The translations under genes and the position numbers were made by a program. This document shows, one piece after another, positions 56,860 through 64,000 of a stretch of DNA of 64,000 nucleotides; positions within the stretch are counted from its first letter, which is position 1; each line of letters begins with the position of its first letter. The stretch lies in assembly GCF_900187975.1 (NCBI RefSeq), contig NZ_FZPC01000007.1, positions 155,476-219,475 on the forward strand, written 5' to 3'. The notes under the pieces are model-generated. The model had not been told where the DNA came from. It did no database searches and worked only from the letters and a program-made list of their open reading frames with translations. Source of the DNA: Pseudomonas delhiensis (GTDB taxonomy: Bacteria > Pseudomonadota > Gammaproteobacteria > Pseudomonadales > Pseudomonadaceae).

Positions 56860-57708
56860 ATGAAGCCGCAAGGCGTGTCGCCCTGGCGCGGCTCGGCCAA
56901 GCTGCTGCCAGCCCTGCTGTTCCTCGGCCTGTTCTTCCTCGCCCCGCTGGTCGGCCTGCTGCTGCGCGGCGTGCTCGAACCCACCCCGGGGCTGGACAAC
57001 TACGCCCAGCTGTTCGCCAACTCGGCCTACACGCGGGTGCTGTTCAACACCTTCGCGGTGGGCGCGCTGGTCACCCTGATCAGCCTGCTGCTGGGCTTCC
57101 CCCTGGCCTGGGCGATCACCCTGGTGCCGCGCGGCTGGGGCCGCTGGCTGCTGAACATCGTGCTGCTGTCGATGTGGACCAGCCTGCTCGCCCGCACCTA
57201 CTCCTGGCTGGTGCTGCTGCAGGCCTCCGGGGTGATCAACAAGGTGCTGATGGCCCTGGGCATCATCGACCAGCCGCTGGAACTGGTGCACAACCTCACC
57301 GGCGTGGTGATCGGCATGAGCTACATCATGATCCCGTTCATCGTGCTGCCGCTGCAGGCGACCATGGCGGCCATCGACCCCATGGTGCTGCAGGCCGGCT
57401 CGATCTGCGGCGCCAGCCCCTGGAGCAACTTCTTCAAGGTGTTCCTGCCGCTGTGCCGGCCGGGGCTGTTCTCCGGCGGGCTGATGGTGTTCGTCATGTC
57501 CCTGGGCTACTACGTCACCCCGGCGCTGCTGGGCGGCGCGCAGAACATGATGCTGCCGGAATTCATCGTCCAGCAGGTGCAGTCCTTCCTCAACTGGGGC
57601 CTGGCCAGCGCCGCCGCGGCGTTGCTGATCCTGATCACCCTGGTGCTGTTCTACGTCTACCTGAAAGTGCAGCCGGAATCCCCGGTCGGCGCCAGTAACG
57701 CGAGGTAA
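56860..57708 (+). CDS. ABC transporter permease (PotB-like)
   Basis: This 282-aa inner-membrane permease has about six hydrophobic spans and an EAA-type loop (AGSICGASPWSNFFKVFLPLCRPGLFSGG). The ATG at 56860, after ACGAGG, gives the usual length; a frame extension starting inside the binding-protein gene lacks a ribosome-binding site. It pairs with the next permease and the ATPase. Confidence 0.9.
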   Translation: MKPQGVSPWRGSAKLLPALLFLGLFFLAPLVGLLLRGVLEPTPGLDNYAQLFANSAYTRVLFNTFAVGALVTLISLLLGFPLAWAITLVPRGWGRWLLNIVLLSMWTSLLARTYSWLVLLQASGVINKVLMALGIIDQPLELVHNLTGVVIGMSYIMIPFIVLPLQATMAAIDPMVLQAGSICGASPWSNFFKVFLPLCRPGLFSGGLMVFVMSLGYYVTPALLGGAQNMMLPEFIVQQVQSFLNWGLASAAAALLILITLVLFYVYLKVQPESPVGASNAR

Positions 57709-57714
57709 GCCGCC

Positions 57715-58524
57715 ATGCTGCTCTCCCCCAACGCCATGGGCCCGCGCCTGCGCGGCGGGCTGTACCTGGTCACCGGCCTGATCGCCGCCTTCCTGCTGCT
57801 GCCGATCGTGTTCATCGTGCTGCTGTCGTTCGGCTCCTCGCAGTGGCTGGTGTTCCCGCCGCCGGGCTGGACGCTGAAGTGGTACACCCAGTTCTTCGCC
57901 AACCCCGAATGGATGGACGCCGCCCTGGCCAGCCTCAAGGTGGCGGTGCTGACCACTGTCTGCGCGGTGGCCCTGGGCCTGCCGACCGCCTTCGCCCTGG
58001 TGCGCGGCAGGTTCCCCGGCCGCGAGTTGCTCTACGGCCTGTTCACCCTGCCGATGATCGTACCGCTGGTGATCATCGCCGTGGCGGTGTACGCGCTGTT
58101 CCTCAAGCTGGGCTACACCGGCACGCTGTTCGCCTTCGTGGTCAGCCACGTGATAGTCGCGCTGCCCTTCACCATCATCTCGATCATCAACTCGCTGAAG
58201 CTGTTCGACCAGTCCATCGAGGACGCCGCGGTGATCTGCGGCGCCTCGCGCCTGCAGGCGGTGTTCAGGGTGACCTTCCCGGCCATCCGCCCGGGCATGG
58301 TCGCCGGCGGCCTGTTCGCCTTCCTCGTCTCCTGGGACGAGGTGGTGCTCAGCGTGATGATGGCCAGCCCCACCCTGCAGACCCTGCCGGTGAAGATGTG
58401 GACCACCCTGCGCCAGGACCTGACCCCGGTGATCGCCGTCGCCTCGACGCTGCTGATCGGCCTGTCGGTCCTGGTGATGCTCGCCGCCGCGCTGCTGCGC
58501 CGGCGCAATGAAGTCAGCGCCTGA
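57715..58524 (+). CDS. ABC transporter permease (PotC-like)
   Basis: This 269-aa permease has six predicted spans and the EAA loop DAAVICGASRLQAVFRVTFPAIRPGMVAGGLFAF. It starts 6 bp after the first permease gene with GAGG upstream, and is followed by the ATPase gene after 17 bp. Confidence 0.92.
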   Translation: MLLSPNAMGPRLRGGLYLVTGLIAAFLLLPIVFIVLLSFGSSQWLVFPPPGWTLKWYTQFFANPEWMDAALASLKVAVLTTVCAVALGLPTAFALVRGRFPGRELLYGLFTLPMIVPLVIIAVAVYALFLKLGYTGTLFAFVVSHVIVALPFTIISIINSLKLFDQSIEDAAVICGASRLQAVFRVTFPAIRPGMVAGGLFAFLVSWDEVVLSVMMASPTLQTLPVKMWTTLRQDLTPVIAVASTLLIGLSVLVMLAAALLRRRNEVSA

Positions 58525-58541
58525 GCGCGAGGAGTCAGACA

Positions 58542-59681
58542 ATGAGTGCCGTCATCCAAGAAACCGCGCCGGGCGGGACCCTGGTCAGCCTGCGCAACCT
58601 GAACAAGCACTACGGCGACTTCACCGCCGTGGACAACATCAACCTCGACATCCGCGACGGCGAGTTCCTCACCTTCCTCGGCTCCAGCGGCTCGGGCAAG
58701 AGCACCACGCTGTCGATGCTGGCCGGCTTCGAGACGCCCAGCAGCGGCGAGATCCTGGTGCAGGGCCAGTCGCTGGTGAACGTGCCGCCGCACAAGCGCG
58801 ACATCGGCATGGTGTTCCAGCGCTACTCGCTGTTCCCGCACCTGTCGGTGCGCGACAACATCGGCTTCCCGCTGGACATCCGCAAGCAGAAGGGCGACGC
58901 GCGCGAGCGCCGCGTCGACGCCATGCTCAAGCTGGTGCAACTGGAGAAGTTCGCCCAGCGCCGCCCGGCGCAGCTTTCCGGTGGCCAGCAGCAGCGCGTG
59001 GCGATCGCCCGCGCGCTGGTCTACGAGCCGCGCATCCTGCTGATGGACGAACCCCTGGGCGCGCTGGACAAGAAGCTGCGCGAGGACCTGCAGGACGAAC
59101 TGCGCCACCTGCACCGGCGCCTGGGCATCACCATCGTCTACGTGACCCACGACCAGGAAGAGGCCATGCGCCTGTCGCAGCGCATCGCCATCTTCAGCCA
59201 CGGCAGGATCGTCGGCCTGGGCAGCGGCTACGACCTCTACCAGAACCCGCCGAACACCTTCGTCGCCTCCTTCCTCGGCAACTCCAACTTCCTCCGCGTG
59301 CAGGCCCAGGGCAACGCCGCGGCGCGCTTCGAGAGCAGCGTGCTGGGCATCCGCCCCACCGGCGGCCTGCGCGAAGGCCAGGACCTGGTGCTGATGGTGC
59401 GCCCGGAGAAGGCCCTGGCCCTGACCGCCGAACAGGCCGCCGCGCAGCCCCTGCAGGCCGGCTGGAACGAACTGGGCGCCACGGTGCAGGAAGTGGTGTT
59501 CCTCGGCGAGAGCCAGACCTGCAGCGTGACCACCGTGGGCGGCACCCAGCTGACCCTCAAGGCGCTCTCCGGCGGCCAGCCGCTGCACCCGGGCAGCCCG
59601 GTGCGGGTACGCTGGGCGGCGGCCGACGCCTGCGTCTACGGCGAATGGAGCGAGAGCGACCTGGTCAAGGGCGCGCACTGA
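58542..59681 (+). CDS. ABC transporter ATP-binding protein (PotA-like)
   Basis: This 379-aa ATPase has Walker A GSSGSGKST (about 46-54), Q-loop MVFQRYSLFPH, signature LSGGQQQRVAIARAL (about 145-159), Walker B ILLMDEPLGALD and a C-terminal TOBE domain (about 280-370). It powers import through the two preceding permeases. It is the last gene of the operon, followed by a terminator. Confidence 0.95.
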   Translation: MSAVIQETAPGGTLVSLRNLNKHYGDFTAVDNINLDIRDGEFLTFLGSSGSGKSTTLSMLAGFETPSSGEILVQGQSLVNVPPHKRDIGMVFQRYSLFPHLSVRDNIGFPLDIRKQKGDARERRVDAMLKLVQLEKFAQRRPAQLSGGQQQRVAIARALVYEPRILLMDEPLGALDKKLREDLQDELRHLHRRLGITIVYVTHDQEEAMRLSQRIAIFSHGRIVGLGSGYDLYQNPPNTFVASFLGNSNFLRVQAQGNAAARFESSVLGIRPTGGLREGQDLVLMVRPEKALALTAEQAAAQPLQAGWNELGATVQEVVFLGESQTCSVTTVGGTQLTLKALSGGQPLHPGSPVRVRWAAADACVYGEWSESDLVKGAH

Positions 59682-59699
59682 TCCTTTGAAGTCCCTTGC

Positions 59700-59734
59700 G
59701 CCCCCGGCCGTTGTGGCGGCCGGGGGCTTTTTTT
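59700..59734 (+). terminator. Terminator of the ABC importer operon
   Basis: A 10-bp stem GCCCCCGGCC / GGCCGGGGGC with a short loop is followed by seven T, 18 bp past the ATPase stop. Confidence 0.93.
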
Positions 59735-59759
59735 GCCTGCGGCTCCCGCTCCATATTTC

Positions 59760-60012
59760 CCCGTAGGAGCGGACCCTACCCACATCATTCCCTGTAAGAG
59801 CGCGCCCTGCGCGCGAAATCGCGGGCAGGGCCCGCTCCTACAGGTTGACGCCGAACGCCGAATGGCCCGTAGGGCGAATAACCGTTCGCGGTTATCCGCC
59901 GTTGGCCGGGGCACCGGGGCGTCCGGCGTGGCCAGTGAATCCAGTCGCGGACGGAGTCTCCTACGTCCGTGCGTCCTGGAACCGTAGGAGCGGACTCCGT
60001 CCGCGATCATGG
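59760..60012. repeat. REP-like element cluster
   Basis: The gap between the converging ATPase and NCS1 genes carries at least three palindromic elements: GAGCGCGCCCTGCGCGC...GCGGGCAGGGCCCGCTCCTAC (59797-59840), GCGAATAACCGTTCGCGGTTATCCGCC (59875-59901) and CGCGGACGGAGTC...GTAGGAGCGGACTCCGTCCGCG (59945-60005). No gene is seen. Confidence 0.75.
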
Positions 60013-60048
60013 CTACGGACCGGGCCGGCGGATGGCTCCGTGCGGCAA

Positions 60049-60084
60049 GAAAAAGCCCCGCCAGAGCTGCTCTCGGGGCGGGGC
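60049..60084 (-). terminator. Terminator of the NCS1 permease gene
   Basis: On the minus strand, GCCCCGCCCCGAGAG...CTCTGGCGGGGC forms a GC-rich hairpin followed by TTTTTCTT, 18 bp beyond the stop codon. Confidence 0.85.
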
Positions 60085-60102
60085 GGAGAGTGGGACGAGG
60101 AA

Positions 60103-61506
60103 TCAGTCGGCCAGGCCCAGGCGGCCCTGCAGGCTTGCGCGGGCCTGGCCGCGGGTGGCCAGGCAGTAGTACAGCGGGCAGGTCACCAGCAGGCCGGCCA
60201 GCCAGGACAGGTCGGCGCCTTCCAGGTAGTTGGCGTAGGGGCCGACGTAGAGCGCGGTGTTGGCGAAGGGCAGCTGCACCAGGATGCCGATGGCGTAGGC
60301 GACGATCGCGTGCGGGTTGAAGCGCCCGTAGATGCCGCCGTCGGCGCGGAAGATCGAGGCGATGTCGTAGCGGCCGCGCTTGACCAGGTAGAAGTCGATC
60401 AGGTTGATGCAGGCCCAGGGCACCAGGACCAGCAGCAGGGTGAGGATCAGCCCGATGAACTGCGCGATGAAATTCGCCGAGGCGCTCAGCGCCACCAGGC
60501 AGCTACCGGCGAGCACCACCGACGACAGCGCCACGCGCAGGCGCACGCTGGGCGTCCAGGTGGCGGCGAAGGTCTGGATCGAGGTGACGATGGAGAGCAC
60601 CGCGCCGTACAGGTTCAGCGCGTTGTGGCTGATGATGTTGAGCAGGAACAGCACCATCAGCGCCGGGCCGAACACGCCGGTGGCCTGCTTCACCGCGGCC
60701 ATGGCCTCGGTGCCTTCGGGGGTGGCCAGCACCGCCACCGCGCCGAAGCTGAACGACAGGCTGGTGCCCAGCACCGCGCCCAGGAAAGTGGCGAAGAACG
60801 GCCTGGCGATGCCGACGCTGGCCGGCAGGTAGCGCGAGTAGTCCGAGGTGTAGGGCGAGAAGCTGACCTGCCAGATGATCCCCAGGCACAGGGTGGCGAC
60901 GAAGCCGGAAAGGTTGAAGCCGCCGCGGCTGAAGAAGTCCGCCGGCAGCTGCTGGCAGAAGATCCAGGCGAAGCCCAGCAGCAGCGCGCCGCCCATCACC
61001 CAGGTGCCGATGCGGTTGAGGCTGTGGATGAAGCGGTAGCCGATCACGCCGATGGCGGTGGCGCCCAGCGCGCCGAGCAGGATGCCCGCCGGCAGCGGCA
61101 CGGCCGGGGCGATGCTGTGGATCGACTCGCCGGCCAGGACGATGTTGGAGATGAAGAAGCCGAGGTAGATGAGCGCGGTGAAGAACACGATCAGCAAGGC
61201 GCCGTAGCGGCCGAACTGGCCGCGGCTCTGGACCATCTGCGGGATGCCCAGCTGCGGCCCCTGGGCCGAGGCCAGGGCGATGCCGACGCCGCCGAGCATG
61301 TGCCCGAGGAAGATCGCGACCAGGCCCCAGAGCAGGTCCAGGTGGTAGACCTGGACCACCATGGCGCCGGTCACCACCGGCAGCGGCGCGATATTGGTGC
61401 TGAACCACAGGGTGAACAGGTCGCGGGCACGGCCATGGCGCTCGGCCGGGGGCACGTAGTCGACGGTGTGGTTCTCGATGAGCGGGGTGGACTCGGTGTG
61501 GGACAT
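60103..61506 (-). CDS. NCS1-family nucleobase/cytosine-type permease
   Basis: This 467-aa protein has about twelve hydrophobic segments and the NCS1 (PF02133) layout: WFSTNIAPLPVVTGAMVV at the first span, then GGVGIALASAQGPQLGIPQMVQSRGQFGRYG, a conserved block in cytosine/purine/allantoin carriers. It would bring a purine-, pyrimidine- or hydantoin-like compound across the inner membrane. The ATG at 61506 (MSHTESTPLIENHTVDYVP) fits the family N-terminus; a longer frame to 61677 is rejected. A GntR-type site lies 318 bp upstream. Confidence 0.9.
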   Translation of the reverse strand: MSHTESTPLIENHTVDYVPPAERHGRARDLFTLWFSTNIAPLPVVTGAMVVQVYHLDLLWGLVAIFLGHMLGGVGIALASAQGPQLGIPQMVQSRGQFGRYGALLIVFFTALIYLGFFISNIVLAGESIHSIAPAVPLPAGILLGALGATAIGVIGYRFIHSLNRIGTWVMGGALLLGFAWIFCQQLPADFFSRGGFNLSGFVATLCLGIIWQVSFSPYTSDYSRYLPASVGIARPFFATFLGAVLGTSLSFSFGAVAVLATPEGTEAMAAVKQATGVFGPALMVLFLLNIISHNALNLYGAVLSIVTSIQTFAATWTPSVRLRVALSSVVLAGSCLVALSASANFIAQFIGLILTLLLVLVPWACINLIDFYLVKRGRYDIASIFRADGGIYGRFNPHAIVAYAIGILVQLPFANTALYVGPYANYLEGADLSWLAGLLVTCPLYYCLATRGQARASLQGRLGLAD

Positions 61507-62070
61507 CTTCTGGCTCGCTGCGGATGGCCGGGCGCGGGCGCGGAGCGGCCGGCCACATGGCCGACGGCGTTCCACTGCGGGCGCGGACAGTCGGGAATCG
61601 GGATTGCAGGAATCAGGCCACGAGCGGCCTGGCGCGGGACCGGCGGTGCCGGGGCGGGTGCAACCTCGGGGAATCATCGAGCCAGGCCCCTTCGGAGGCG
61701 CGGCGGGGGAACATCATGCACAGCATCTTCTTGTCTTCTTTGTACGAAAGCTACGTATGTATTTGCCTTCGGCAGCAGGCCCCGTAAAGGGCTGGTAGGC
61801 ACGCCAAGACGAAGACCATATTATGGTATTCCAAGATTCCGGCAAGCCTTTTCCCCACCAGCAGCCCCGACCCGGGGCTATCCAGGCGGCCATCCAGGCC
61901 CCTCGGAGAACCGCTGAAACCCTTGCCGCCCGAGGGCTTGATCCCAAAGAGCGACGTTCGTCGGCAACCGACTGGCGGTCATCCCGGGGCTTGAACTTTC
62001 AGTAATACGGTATACCATCAGACGAAAATAATTCCTCCAACGCCCGCCCCCGTGGCAGCAGGTACCCGCA
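61507..62070. promoter_or_regulatory. Divergent promoter region with operator sites 4 and 5
   Basis: This 564-bp region between the NCS1 gene and the second flavin reductase gene contains TGGTATTCCA (site 4, 61824-61833; one mismatch) and ACGGTATACCAT (site 5, 62007-62018; core GGTATACC). Site 5 shares an extended flank, GGTATACCATCAGAC-AAA, with site 1. No gene is evident; short frames here lack support. Confidence 0.65.
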
Positions 62071-62556
62071 ATGATCGACGCCAACCTCTACAAACAAGTC
62101 ATGGGCTCCTTCCCCTCCGGCGTGACCGTGATCACCACCCTGGACGAGGATGGCCAACTGGTGGGCCTGACCGCCAGCGCCTTCAGCTCGCTGTCGATGG
62201 ACCCGGCGCTGGTGCTGTTCTGCCCCAACTACAGCTCCGACTCCTACCCGGTGCTGATCCGCCGCAGGCAGTTCGCCATCCACCTGCTCTCCGCCGAGCA
62301 GCAGCGCGAGGCCTACAGCTTCGCCAAGAAGGGCAAGGACAAGGCGCAAGGCATCGACTGGCAACTGAGCGAGCTGGGCAACCCGCTGCTGGAAGGCGCC
62401 ACCGCGGTGATCGAGTGCGAGCTGTGGCGCGAGTACGAAGGCGGCGACCACGCGATCATGGTCGGCGCGGTGAAGAACCTGGTGGTGCCGGAACAGCGGG
62501 TGCAGCCGATGGTTTACTGCCGCGGGAAGATGGGGGCGCTGCCGGCGCTGGCCTGA
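62071..62556 (+). CDS. Flavin reductase family protein, copy 2
   Basis: This 161-aa flavin reductase is the paralogue of 51106-51591, identical in length and about 70% identical by eye (MGSFPSGVTVITT; GLTASAFSSLSMDPALVLFCPNYSSDSYP; WREYEGGDHAIMVGAVKN). It stands as a single gene about 52 bp downstream of operator site 5. It probably supplies reduced flavin to a monooxygenase encoded elsewhere. Confidence 0.9.
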   Translation: MIDANLYKQVMGSFPSGVTVITTLDEDGQLVGLTASAFSSLSMDPALVLFCPNYSSDSYPVLIRRRQFAIHLLSAEQQREAYSFAKKGKDKAQGIDWQLSELGNPLLEGATAVIECELWREYEGGDHAIMVGAVKNLVVPEQRVQPMVYCRGKMGALPALA

Positions 62557-63081
62557 TACCCGTAGGGCGCATAACGCCTACGGCGTTATCCGCCATTGCC
62601 GCCGGGCTCCGGTGCATTGGCCGACGGCGGATAACCGCGAACGGTTATTCGCCCTACGCCGCGGCAATGAGGTTGGTTCGCTTCATTGACGGATAATCGC
62701 GGACGGAGTCCGCTCCTACGGCGCCAGGGAAGCACGGTCGTAGGAGCAACTGTCTTGGAGCCGAGGTGCCTTTCGTTTCGTAGGATCGAGGGGGACGCCT
62801 AGTTCTTGCTCGCGAACCTTGGGCCCGCGCTCCGATCTCCCCCTCGTCATTCCCGCGAACGCGGGAAGCCAGAGACTTTTGCGTTGGGCTCGGTGTAACG
62901 CGCCGCTCCGAGTGCGTTGATGTTTCTCGTTTCGCCCCCTCGGGCGAGTCACTTTTGTCAATCGCCACAAAAGTAACCAAAAAGGCTTGCCGGTACGACT
63001 CACCCACATAGGTGACAAATCGGTTCAGGCACATGGGTAACAGTTTCTAACCTGCAGGGGTCACCTCACGAGGACTGGCCC
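62557..63081. repeat. Dispersed repeats and left flank of the IS element
   Basis: This 525-bp gap has palindromic elements of the GCATAACGCCTACGGCGTTATCCGCC and GGATAACCGCGAACGGTTATTCGCCCTACG kinds (62567-62658), a REP-like part (62695-62745), and a stretch near 62930-62990 (CCCTCGGGCGAGTCACTTTTGTC...ACAAAAGTAACCAAAAAGGC) of a type that recurs in Pseudomonas genomes. CACATAGGTGACA (63005-63017) and CACATGGGTAACA (63030-63042) are near-identical direct repeats that may be transposase-binding sites at the IS left end. The exact IS terminus is not defined. Confidence 0.55.
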
Positions 63082-64000
63082 ATGCCTTGGCGAGAGCTGA
63101 AACCTATGGATGAGAAAGTACTGTTCATTGCCGACTATCTGCGTGAGCTCTACAGCTTCACTGTGTTGTGCGAGCGCTTCGGCATCAGTCGCAAGACCGG
63201 CTACAAATGGGTGGAGCGCTACCGACACGCGGGTCTGGAGGGGCTGGACGAACAAAGCCGGCGCCCCCATAAGCAAGCGTTTACGACGCCTTACGTGATC
63301 CGCGAATACATCCTCAAGTTACGTCGGGATTCGAATGTCGATTTAGGCCCGAAGAAGATCCAGGTGCTGGTCGAGCAGCGTTACCCCGGGCAGAGCCCTT
63401 CGCGGACCACGATTTACAACATCCTCAAGCAGGCGGACCTGGTCGCGCCGCGACGAGTGCGCCAGCGGATACCGGCTTATCCAAAACCACTGACCCCGGC
63501 GAAGGCTCCCAACGACCTCTGGACGGCCGATTACAAAGGACAGTTCCTCACCCGCGATGGGCAATGGTGCTACCCGCTTACGGTCATGGACCATGCCAGC
63601 CGCTACCTCCTGGCCTGCGATGGACTGCTTGGCCCACGCCTGGCCGAAACGCAGGCGGTCTTCGAGCGCCTGTTCCGTACCTACGGACTACCGTCCCGCC
63701 TGCGCACGGACAACGGCACGCCCTTTGTCAGCAAGGGGCGGGCGGGCCTGTCGCGGTTATCCATCTGGTGGTTGCGCCTGGGCATCCTCCCCGAACGCAT
63801 CGCACCCGGCCACCCGGAACAGAATGGTCGCCATGAGCGTATGCACCGCACGCTCAAATTCGCCGCTGTCCAGCCACCCGAGGCTGATCTGAGCAGTCAG
63901 CAGACCTGCTTCGAGAACTTCCTGCAGCACTACAACCATGAGCGGCCGCATGAAGCCCTGGAGCAGAAAACCCCGGCGCAGTGCTATGTCCCTTCACCAC
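63082..64000 (+). mobile_element. IS481-family transposase, continues past window
   Basis: An open frame of 306 codons runs from ATG 63082 (MPWRELKPMDEKVLFIADY) to the window end without a stop. It has an N-terminal helix-turn-helix (FTVLCERFGISRKTGYKWVERY, about 20-41) and an rve integrase core with the catalytic triad D (LWTADYKGQF), D (RTDNGTPF) and E (HPEQNGRHERMHRTLK), as in IS481-type transposases. The coding sequence appears intact as far as it can be seen; the right end and any duplicated target site lie outside. Confidence 0.9.

Noticed and set aside
56710..58542. 610-codon Gln/His/Gly-rich frame antisense to the permeases
   Set aside because: Low-complexity shadow of membrane-protein codons on the opposite strand.
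59845..61917. 690-codon frame antisense to the NCS1 gene
   Set aside because: The NCS1 permease on the other strand has clear family motifs; this frame is its shadow plus repeat DNA.
62654..63034. 126-codon minus-strand frame (VTFVAIDKSDSPEGAKRE...)
   Set aside because: This peptide is typical of spurious frames in a dispersed Pseudomonas repeat, not of a gene.

Overview
The window is high-GC DNA from a Pseudomonas chromosome. Support comes from an AlgR that closely matches the P. aeruginosa protein as I remember it (248 aa, Asp54), the divergent algR-fimS / argH arrangement, a gabD-gabT operon, and many GTAGGAGCG-type REP elements. The species cannot be settled from this window; a member of the P. 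aeruginosa / nitroreducens / citronellolis side of the genus is plausible.

Layout. 0-9.3 kb is core DNA: algR, fimS, argH, a 171-bp tandem repeat, a receiver-HDOD protein, gabT, gabD and a tRNA-Arg(CCG). From the tRNA to about 47.8 kb lies a roughly 38-kb defence island with visibly lower GC. In order it holds: a frameshifted Fic gene; a Druantia type III pair (DruE, DruH) behind a tightly linked upstream gene set (111-aa protein, 5'-nucleotidase, coiled-coil/TM protein, YaaW-like protein); a type I restriction-modification operon (hsdS, hsdM, long rmuC, hsdR) with a 36-aa remnant of an AAA ATPase at its 3' end; a sigma-54 activator with an RtcR/CARF-like sensor domain just upstream of hsdR; a complete three-gene pPIWI_RE operon (REase-fold protein, DinG-type helicase, PIWI protein); and a complete type I Wadjet operon (jetABCD) converging on it. 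No integrase or transposase is seen inside the island.

48.1-62.6 kb is native-looking high-GC DNA with a catabolic/transport cluster: PF06684 protein, alpha/beta hydrolase, aldehyde dehydrogenase, flavin reductase, PcaC-like protein, FCD-type GntR regulator, NUDIX hydrolase, a divergent DUF1330 gene, a RibB-type protein with a degenerate GCH II half, a PotABCD-like ABC importer, an NCS1 permease and a second, paralogous flavin reductase. Copies or near-copies of the palindrome TGGTATACCA precede five of its promoters, so the cluster looks like one GntR-controlled regulon for uptake and breakdown of an unidentified, probably nitrogen-containing, compound. The flavin reductases and RibB imply an FMNH2-dependent monooxygenase that is not in the window.

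The window ends inside an IS481-family transposase gene preceded by dispersed repeats. Confidence is high for gene families and lower for start codons (chosen by RBS and overlap), operators and the substrate of the catabolic cluster. No CRISPR array or rRNA was seen.
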